DNA of 64,000 bases from Paratinospora sagittata. Taxonomy: Eukaryota > Streptophyta > Magnoliopsida > Ranunculales > Menispermaceae. Below are positions 52,241 through 61,353 of the stretch, in pieces. Both the position numbers and the translations under genes were made by a program. The notes beneath the pieces were generated by a model. That model was not told where the DNA came from. It saw nothing but the letters and a program-made list of their open reading frames with translations, and ran no database searches. The DNA lies in contig CM069612.1 of NCBI GenBank assembly GCA_035771175.1, forward strand, positions 27,652,650 to 27,716,649. The letters run 5' to 3'. Position 1 is the stretch's first letter. Each line of letters opens with the position of its first letter.

Positions 52241-54246
52241 TTAAACATTAATGGAGATTAACTCTTCATTTCCACATGGTCTGATACCAATCTCTAGTTC
52301 ATTCTCCAAAGAGGAAGGTAAAACATGGCAGCATTGACGTCTTGGCGCCCACAACTGAAATAGAAAAGGGAAATATTTTATCTATTATGTAAAATCATTT
52401 CTTACAGGTATAAGATATTGAAAGTGGTAACATAAGATATAACTGGGAACTAAAAATGACAAAGAGATGATTTATGACCCAATAAAATAATACCTTTCCA
52501 TCGTCAAACTCTATCTTCTGAGAGAACACTTTGATCTGTTCCAATTTTTTTGTTGAACCACTTGGCGAGCAATTCTTCACAAAATGTTTACTATAATTGC
52601 TCCATATCAAATTTTTATCTAAAGCAAAACTATCTATAAAGAAAAGTGCAGGTCTCTGGCATGGAATCCTTGGAAGTTCTCTCACATTAAACAAGAACGG
52701 ACTTGAGTTAACATTCACACCTCTCTTCCAAGGTGTAAAAGTCCTCGGCAATCGAAGAAGGTCGGGAAGAAGTTGTACGCCTTCAAAAACTTGAACAGCA
52801 TAACCCCATGAAATTGAAATAGTCCTTGAATTTGGATGATCATAGCACACAGTCTGCTGCAAAATTCTTTCAGAATTGACTTTTACACTTTCAAACAAAT
52901 GCTCCAAAGCCTGGGTACGATCCATGCCAGGGAAGATTGGCTCCACATAATCTAAATGATGAAGTGATATTAAGGGTGCCAATGGATGCGCCAACATCAT
53001 TCCAGACAGATCTCCCCGAAGATCAACCTGGTAAATGCAGAAGAGAATTTTCAGCCCCTCATATGAGTTAATTGCAAATTCAAAAATACGATATTTTCTC
53101 TTCATCCCTTCACCCTTTTCTCATTTCCTCTTGATTCGTGAACTCAGAGGATGGACCCGGTTTCTTATTTTCCTCATTGGAAATGCACACACACTTAATA
53201 TTAACAATGACTAACAACACTATGAATAAGAATTCAAGAATCACCGTGAATAGGAACTTGACCTGATGCAATGATAATATGGCCATGGAATTTAAAACAA
53301 AATTCAGACACTTTATGTTTCAAAAATGAAAATATACAAATAATCAATCCCTATTATTACAACAACAAAAAAAAAAAAATTCAAAACTTAATGCAAAAAA
53401 AAGTGTAAAATTTACCTGATGAAATCCAGATTCACGGGTCAAACCAACGCCAAGCTCAGCCAAGCAAGCGAAGATCCTCGCATCGCTGCCATACAAATGC
53501 GGGTACCTCATCAAACACGAATCCAAAACTCTCGACAAAACCTTCGCAAGCGGATAACTTATCGCAAACCCACCTCCCCCAAACGCCATATCAAACGAAT
53601 ACTTCGAATTCTGCTCAAAACTCTCCGAATTCCCACCCACATAATACCAAAGCCCGGAATCATACTTACCAAGCGTCTTCACCAAATTCTCCGCAAAGAA
53701 CACCGTATCATCGTCCCCAAACACAAACCACCTCACATCCGATAAATCCCTATCAACAATTTCCTTCACGATCCTCGCAACTCTTATCGCCGATCGTAGC
53801 CCCCCTTTGAAACTATACGGGAACTTCGCCGTCTCCTCCGAGATCAACACCGGCGGAACCGTGTCTGTATTCCAATCCGTATGATTATCGTTCGGAGGGC
53901 GGTCGAGGAAGACGTATCCGCGCATTTGGTGCGGTTTCCACCAAATTCGAACGTAATCTCTGCGTCTGGGCCAAGAGTTTGACGAACCGGCGATGGCGAA
54001 GACGAGATGCCGGAGGGAAGTGGGTGGCACCGGCGACGAGGCGAGCGTGGCCGGCGGCGAGTGGTGAATGGTGACCGGCGGGGAGATTCGGGTCTGGTGA
54101 AGAAAAGAGAAGATGATACAGAGAGATGAGAAGATTAGGAGAAGCATTGAGAGAGGATAAGAAATTAGGGTTTTGGCGTGGGAACGAAGGAAAGATCGCA
54201 TTTTTTTTTTGTTGGTTTTTTGGAGGGAAGAGAGAGAGGTTGGCAT
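52241..54246 (-). CDS. DUF604 / GT31-like glycosyltransferase, gene 2
   Basis: Exons 54246-53416, 53027-52494, 52354-52241, phase 0 at both GT-AG introns, 492 residues. Same intron positions as gene 1. Membrane helix at about 31-49; LRHLVFAIAGSS; FVFGDDDTVFF with DDD at 178-180; AFGGGGFAIS; MRYPHLYGSDARI; ISISWGYAVQVFE; PRRQCCHVLPSS near the C-terminus. Alternative starts are 54282 (12 residues longer) and 54201; 54246 is chosen as a compromise with the length of gene 1. Predicted Golgi type II glycosyltransferase of unknown acceptor. The pair lies in the same orientation 2.8 kb apart and probably arose by tandem duplication, now well diverged. Confidence 0.9.
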
Positions 54247-54669
54247 GATGATGGAGAAAAGTTGCAGGTTTTCAGGCAACAACAGGAAAGAGGAGCGCGC
54301 GTGTTTGCGTGAGAAAGTGGTTTGAAATTGGATATTTATAGATACCTCCTTTGTCTTTTTGGTATATTACTTATGAACCCCTTTAACTTCTTTGGCCTAC
54401 ATTTTTTTATATTTTCTTTAAAAATTAATAAATTGTTTTAAATTATAATGTAAAATATATATTTATTAAGTGTGTTAGGTAAGCATTACTCTTTTTTTAA
54501 CTGCAAGTCATGTAGGTTGTAATGACTTCTCTCGGCTCTAATGCAACGAGAGCTCATTGTTGAGGACGGCCGCATATTGGTTTTAAAGTACTTTTGCTAT
54601 GTTCTAGCATATAATTATTTTGTACTTTGTAACTAGCTCACTTAGAAAGAATATAACATCTATCTCAGA

Positions 54670-54977
54670 GATTATGGAGGGAATATCCTCCACCATTCTC
54701 GTAAATAGTCAATACATAAGGCATACTTGTTTAATCTATGTGCAGCATCATTGGCTTCCCGGGATGATAGCACTAATAACTGGGTCTAAGTGGGTTTAGA
54801 ACAACGCCTTACAGTCTTGAATTATCTCACCTAACTCAAAATGTAGAGTATCTGAAGAGGATAAAGCATTGGCAACACTTGCTGAATCCCCTTCCAGGTG
54901 GAGGACCGGGATCCCCAGCTCATTGGCCAATGACAACCCTTCACACATCCCTAAAGCTTCTGCGATTTCCACTGCAA
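54670..54977 (-). pseudogene. LINE RNase H-like (RVT_3) relic
   Basis: Minus strand reads AVEIAEALGMCEGLSLANEL, then HLEGDSASVANAL, GEIIQDCKALF, and after a frame change REANDAAHRLNKYAL and REWWRIFPP, followed by a stop. This is the RNase H-like C-terminal domain of plant LINE polyproteins (also found in small cellular RNase H-like proteins). It has at least one stop or frameshift and no upstream RT. Confidence 0.78.
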
Positions 54978-55589
54978 ACTAACATCTATATCTTACAAAC
55001 TTGTAGGTGCAAAGTTGCAAACACCTTTAGTTGAAGTGATGGGTAACAGTAACACCTCCGGCCACTGTACTCGAAATAAGAGTTCAATTCTCTTTAATCA
55101 AAAAATAATGAAGTTGTGTTGTGTGGATAGATATGACTCACTTCTTGTTGTTAAGTTATTGTGGACCATTTAAGCCTACTAGTTTTTAAAGTTTGTATAT
55201 GTCCATGTCTAAAGCTAGGATGTATGAAATCAATGTATAACAAACAAAAAATAATAATTTTTTGCCCTATGTAACCTGGTTTTCCCTAACAATACATTAT
55301 GGAGAGATTTAATTTATTTAACCCACCAATCTTTATTCTACCTACCTAGTTAATAAATTTCTAACAATTGGTGTTACCCTTTAGGCTAAATCTAATTTAA
55401 TTACTTTTGAGCTTATTAAGCATAGAGTTTTATTCTAAAAAAATATGTAAGAATGAGATCCTAACTTATGTTTTCTATGTTATAAATTCATTTTGTTAAG
55501 ATTATTATTGTACACAAAATTAAGTTGATTTATGAGAATAATAAATAATAAATAATATTAATTTAATTATAAAAAAATATAACTTAAAA

Positions 55590-55686
55590 TATAATTATAT
55601 ATTTATGATCATTAAATGAATGCGTATTAATACACATCTTAAGATGTGTAATAAATAATTTAATAATTATAAATATGTAGTTATAT
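55590..55686. repeat. Small foldback MITE, copy B
   Basis: Centre ACACATCTTAAGATGTGT (55632-55649) is a perfect palindrome. The arms are AT-rich and align with copy A at 50228-50324. Confidence 0.75.
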
Positions 55687-56079
55687 TTAAAATTTATAAT
55701 TACTACAGTTAAAATAATATTTTAAAACTCGTTTGTCGCTCAAAATTAGATAAAATAAGACTTTTTTAGTTCTAATTCGAGAGATGACAAAAAAAAATAA
55801 AAAATAATATAATTTTTTTTTATTTTATTTTATTATAATAAATTTTATATATATTTTTTTATTTTTTTAATTCTATCCTATTTATTTTATTATATTCTAT
55901 CCCATCCAACTTAATTTCTTAGGCACACCAATCGAGCCCCTAATGTCTAAATTTAAACGTTCTCCCTTGGGTACAGGATTCCCAACTTATTAGGGTCTGG
56001 TTCGGACTAAGAAGGTACCTACAAGTACAACACGGAGCGAGTAAAAGGGAAAGACCGTACCAACTCCGTCAAAACGAAG

Positions 56080-56140
56080 ACTCCACGTCATCCTGTCGTA
56101 CAACGCTCTCCTACTGCCACGTTGCAACCTACGTCATCTT
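56080..56140 (+). promoter_or_regulatory. Cluster of ACGT-core motifs upstream of B-box gene
   Basis: CCACGTCA (56083-56090), GCCACGTTG (56116-56124) and TACGTCATC shortly after lie within 200 bp of the start codon. ACGT cores bind bZIP factors such as HY5, plausible for a light-regulated B-box gene. Function inferred only. Confidence 0.4.
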
Positions 56141-56280
56141 CTCCACCATCATATCAATCAATGGGAACTGCGTCGTTTCGTTTACTTGCAGTAATCACAA
56201 AATTCTTAGTTTAATCTTCTTCGAGCTTCGAATTCGAGAAACAAAAAGAAAAAAAATCTCAACTATCTGAAGAAAGATCG

Positions 56281-58476
56281 ATGAATCTCTGCGAGTTCTG
56301 CGGAGCGTCGAGAGCTTTGGTTTACTGCGAATCGGACAACGCGAGCCTCTGCTTGAGCTGCGATGGCCATGTTCACTCTGCCAACGCTCTCTCGCAGCGT
56401 CATCTCCGTTCGTTCTTCTGCGAGACTTGCTTTTCGAATCCTGCTGTTGTTCGGTGCTTGGAAGACGGAGTTTCTCTGTGTCAAAGCTGCGATTTGAGCG
56501 GTTGTGGATGCTACGAGCCAAAGCATCAGCGGCAGAGCTTGGATTCTTGTTATTCCGGATGTGCTCCGCCGGAGAGATTCAAGATCTTGTTTCAAAATCC
56601 TGCTGATTCAGCTCGCAATGCGTCATTATTTCAGGAGCAAAATGCATTAAAGGTGATCGATCGATCGGTTTCGATCATTTGTTTCTTTAATTGTTTGTTT
56701 CGGAATGATTTAAACATGTGTTTCTGTTTTAGCTAGGTTGCAAAAGAAGCTCTGTGTTCTCACTATTTGAGCTATAGATCTTTTCTTTTGATCGTTGCTA
56801 CCGAAATGAAACTCTTATATATGCCTCTGAATGCCTTATATTTTACTTTGATGCTGCAGGACTGTTTTGTGTTCAAAGATCTTGGAATTGATGATGGGGA
56901 TGTTAACTACGAATGCTTCGGAATGAATGAAGCTCGATTGAATCTTTTGTACAGTGATCAGCAGATATTTGGCTGCTCTGATAGTCATCATGAATTCCAT
57001 TTTGATGGCATTGGAACAGACTGCTTCCATGTGGAGCAAAACTCTTTGGTTCATGATTGTAGCGTTCCCAGTTATAGTGCCACAGAGGTTGGTCTTATGT
57101 CTCAAATTTCTCTGTAGTTGTAGCAGTTTCTCTTTTAATTTTATCCATCTTTCTTCTTCTTTTTTCTTTTTGGAATTAAGACAATATGAATTAAGTTTTG
57201 ACTTATGTTTGCACAATTTTCTGATGATTTTAAACCCAGTTATGGCTTAATAAAGAGATGACAATAACTATTATATGATTTCTCAGGCAACAACATCAGC
57301 GCTGGATGATTGCTTAGCTATTCAATCTTCTTGTGTATATGGATCAATAAGTGCAGAGCAGGTTGTAAATGGTTGTGCTGATAAAGTCATTCTAAATCAC
57401 GGTGAAAGTAGAAGCATCAATGGAAGGTTTCCTACACATCAAATCCATTCAAGCACACCACTTTCATTTTCAGGCCTAACTGGTAAAAGTATTGCCTCTG
57501 ATCAACATGATTGTGGAGTATCACCAATGTTTCTAACAGGCAAGACTCCTAGGGACACAAATGTGGAATACAATCCTCAGGCAAGGGACAAAGCAAAGAT
57601 GAGATACAATGAAAAAAAGAAAACACGAATGTACGTGTTGCACCTTGATGACGGTATCATGAATTGATAACTACATAATGTTCATTGAAATTAGTTGAAT
57701 TTGTTCAAGTTTTAACTTTCAAATTGGTTTTTAACTCTTATCATTTTCCATTGAAATTCCACAGTAGCTAATTTTTTTTTTTAAAGCATACTTTTTTTCC
57801 TTGGGGGTGCTTTTAAAATGAGAAAGTACATAAGCTGTAAACAAGCATCTATTGTATTACTAATTAATGGATGGCCTAGTTTTTTACCTTGATATTCTCT
57901 GAATCAGGATAATTCTGACTAAACTCATACTATTAGCATATGTATACATTTTAGATAGCTTTATTTCAAGAATCAGAATTTGTTCTGGAATAACTTCATT
58001 TAGACCACCAGAGTTTGGGAGGAAACCAATGTGATATATTCTTTGACACTATAATATTGAGCTTATCATGGAAGAGCTTCGAAATGTTTTAGTTTAATGA
58101 AATCTTATCCAATCCATCTGTTGCTAGAAATGTAGTATATCAAAATCTAACTGAAATATTAACTCTCTCTCCACCCAGTCAAAAAGAAATGTTGATTAGA
58201 AAGGTATTTGTTAAAAAAAAATGTCTTTTGTTTTCCTTTAAATTTATTTTATGCATAAACAAGAACATGTGTTGCAGAAATTATCCTCATGTCATTCGGT
58301 ATATTTTTTAGGGTGTTTGAATTCTATGCTCTAACAGTTCTTTTTATCTGGTCTATAGATATAAGAAAAAAATAAGATATGCCTCCCGCAAAGTCAGAGC
58401 GGATAGTAGAAGACGTGTGAAAGGTAGATTTGTGAAGGCTGGTGAAGCTTATGACAATGATCCCATTGTAGAATGA
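56281..58476 (+). CDS. B-box / CCT protein, CONSTANS-like (COL9-15 type)
   Basis: Four exons, 56281-56652, 56860-57087, 57287-57630, 58359-58476, all GT-AG, 353 residues. B-box 1 starts C4-x2-C7 ([28 protein letters not shown]). A second, diverged B-box follows directly ([25 protein letters not shown]). An acidic, Ser-rich middle region is followed by the CCT domain split by the last intron: [15 protein letters not shown], then [20 protein letters not shown] and [11 protein letters not shown]-boxes bind zinc and mediate protein contacts; CCT binds DNA with NF-Y partners and imports to the nucleus. The two adjacent B-boxes with SANALSQRH resemble group III COL proteins (flowering-time or light signalling); the exact orthologue cannot be named. 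Confidence 0.93.
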
Positions 58477-59173
58477 AACTGCTGAGCTAGATTCCTAGAG
58501 GCTTTATCCCTTGCTTTTTCAATGTAAAACCATGACTGCTTGAGGTATGTAATATCTTTTGTTCACAACAATGGAACATATTTTGGGCACGCTTACAAGT
58601 ATAACTAGTTTGCAAAAGCAGATGGAAAAATAGAAGCAACAATGAACTGGTTAAAATTCCTTCCTTAGTATAGAATTTCTCAACCTAAAGTAAATAAAAA
58701 GGCAATAAGGATTGTACAAAACTTTTCAGAAAAGGAGAGGAAAGGCAATATTTCATTCTGAGGTAATAATGATTATAAATATGCTTTAGACCAGGTCATC
58801 TTTTCATAAACTACAGCATGTTCTCTCTTTTCATGAACGATATTTTTGATTGTTTACCCCTTTTTTACCCTATTCAATGGGGGAAAATCATCTAAAACTG
58901 CAGTGCATTGTTAAAATTATTGTTTCATTCAACTTATTTTATTTGTCTTCATTTTCATTCTTACTCTTCAAGAACTTTATTATTATATTATTTTACATGA
59001 TTTCAAAGCTCATTCTTGGCACACAACTCTTTGGTATACATGAGATGACCTCGAATCATGTATTGGCATGTGATTTGGGGACATCGTATGTACTTGATGA
59101 TTTGTGTGCTGAAAATGGGTGCTAAGAATGTGAACATAATAGCTAATGATCTTGGTTCATTTTAGGGCTTTAT
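58477..59173. other. 3' flank of the B-box gene
   Basis: 3' untranslated and intergenic DNA; no coding motif. The LINE insertion follows. Confidence 0.5.
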
Positions 59174-60445
59174 GAGATGTCTGTCAGTTTTCGGTGGAGA
59201 AAGGTAGGCTAGGTATTGGAAACATTTCACTTCGAAATGTTGTTTGTGCAGTAAATGGATCTGGAGGTTTATCAGGGATTCGCAATCGTTGTGGGATCGA
59301 GTGATTGCTAGCAAGCATGTGAGGCTCGAGTTCGACGGTCTGAGTAGAAGGGGGTATTTCCACATACAAATGTCCGTGGAAGTTTATTTCCTTATTGGTG
59401 CCACAGTTTTCATCATATACGACATTTAATGTTGGTAATGGTCAGACATTCATGTTTTGGGAGGACAGGTGGTTGGATAACTCCACACTGGCTACCACGT
59501 TTCCACACCTATACCGGTTATCCACTCTTCACAATCAACCTATTGCCTCATTTCTTGACTGTTCATCACTTGCACCTTAACACAACGTACCTTGGAACCT
59601 TCACTTCCCTAGAGCTTTAACAGGACGAGAGATTGTAGAGACAGGACGTCTTCTAAACATACTTTAAAATGTTTCAATTTCTTCATAACCTAATAGGATT
59701 ACTTGGCCCCCCGACCCATCTAAGTCTTATTCTTGTAAGTCTTACTTTTCATGTCTCATAGATTCACCCCATTTCCCAGTTCTAATCACATCTGGCAGGC
59801 ACATGTCCCATCCAAGGTAAGAATATTTGGGTGGACTTTGGCCCATAGGTGTATTAAAACTGCAAACATGATGCAACACAGACTTCCCACTATGTGTTTA
59901 TCACCTCATTGTTGCATGTTTTGTAAACAGGATGGAGAGAACATAGATAATGGTTACCTTTTCTGGTAACAGGTTCCTTGCTCCTCAACAAGTTGAGGAC
60001 GCTTTGTCTCTATGTCATATTCCTTCCCTTTCGGTTGAGGAAAAAGGATTAGGTATGATCGCTTTTTATGCGACCTTGTGGTTCATTTGGCTAGAGCGAA
60101 ATAACAGGATTTTCACAACTTGGTTAAGTCTTAGTTACAATTATGGGAAGAAATTAAGTTAAAAGGCTAGCACATATGTCTTTGCTTCTCCTATGGCTAA
60201 GTGTCTATCAATTACGGATTGGGTGCTAAATTGGGGTAATTGTATGTATGTAGTCAGGGATTATCTCCATTAAGGGATTTGAGGTGTTTTGGGTCGTTGG
60301 AAGGTCATTTTGTTCTTAAAAGCATGTAGGATCAGGATCCCTACTACTTTCATCTATGGTGAAAAGGATTGTACATTCTTTCTTACAAGTATTAATACAA
60401 GTTTCAATTGTTTCTGCTAAAAAAAAAAAGAGATGTCTGTCAGTT
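59174..60445 (+). mobile_element. 5'-truncated LINE with 16-bp target duplication
   Basis: GAGATGTCTGTCAGTT at 59174-59189 and again at 60430-60445 flank a 1.24 kb insert that ends in a poly(A) tail (about 60420-60429). Inside are broken frames of a LINE C-terminus: VGNGQTFMFWEDRWLDNSTL (near 59430-59490), WQAHVPSKVRIFGWTLAHRC and CCMFCKQDGEN (RT zinc-binding domain, near 59790-59940), and LWFIWLERNNRIF (near 60080-60110). RT and endonuclease are absent through 5' truncation, the normal result of target-primed reverse transcription. Confidence 0.93.
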
Positions 60446-61353
60446 AAGGTACTAGAAATTGATTCACTTTCATGGTTCATCTATAAACTGAGGACTCCTA
60501 ATCCTCTTCTACTTTCCTGAGTATATTATCATTATTTCTTATCCCAAGAAGATTAAAAAAAGAATAGCACTTCGAATAAAAGAATACTATCATAATTATA
60601 TTCTGTAAAAGTGAAAGAATAATGGTAATTGCTCAAAAAAAAAAAAAAAAAAAAAGAATGATGGTAAACCTTGTCCTAATTTGTCTTTATTTCTTTTAGA
60701 CTTGTCTGCCATTTGATAATTATTATACAGTCAGTTGTACAACCTTTCATGGAGATGACTTGATTATTGAACCAAAAAAAAATGTACAGAAATAACAATA
60801 ATTTCATGAGATGAAATGTCTTTCATTCATTCATTTGCTGATCTCTCTCCCCCCTTCTTTTTCTTTTTTACATAAATTTCCTAATGTTCAATACAATCAA
60901 TAATATCTTGTTTTTAACTTTGGTGATTAAATATAGGGAACTTTGTGGAAAGAACAACTTATATGATTAACTTTCCAAGAAATAGCCAAACCAATAATTT
61001 CAACAAAGTATTTTATTCTTTGTTATATTATATTCTACCTTGTGTCTTCCCTCCACCATCCGAGAAATTTTAAAAATAAGAATACCCAATCAGTAGCAAG
61101 CTAGTTGTCAAGTTAAGCTGGCTGTTCTTGAAAAAAAAGAAGAAAAAAAGAAAGAGAAGTTTTTTTTTTTTTGTCGACAAAGAAGAGAAAGAGAAGTTAT
61201 GCCGGCTGAAGTCAAACTCTATCTGTCTAGGCCTCATCAAAGCGTGTTTGTTCATTCTGGAATCAGTAGCAAACGAGAGATTTGCTTGGAATTCTTCTTC
61301 CAATTACTTGTTCTCTCTTATCTCTTATCGATCTTCTTTTGCCCAAATCTGCA
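60446..61353. other. 5' flank of the CNL gene
   Basis: Probable promoter region: AT-rich with poly-A (60638-60656) and AGAA/poly-T runs (about 61131-61175). No coding signal. Confidence 0.5.

Larger units (their letters stand above)
54283..56280. other. Intergenic between DUF604 gene 2 and the B-box gene
   Basis: Holds promoter sequence of gene 2, a LINE RNase H relic (54670-54977), foldback copy B (55590-55686), AT-rich DNA, and ACGT motifs just before the B-box gene. Confidence 0.6.
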
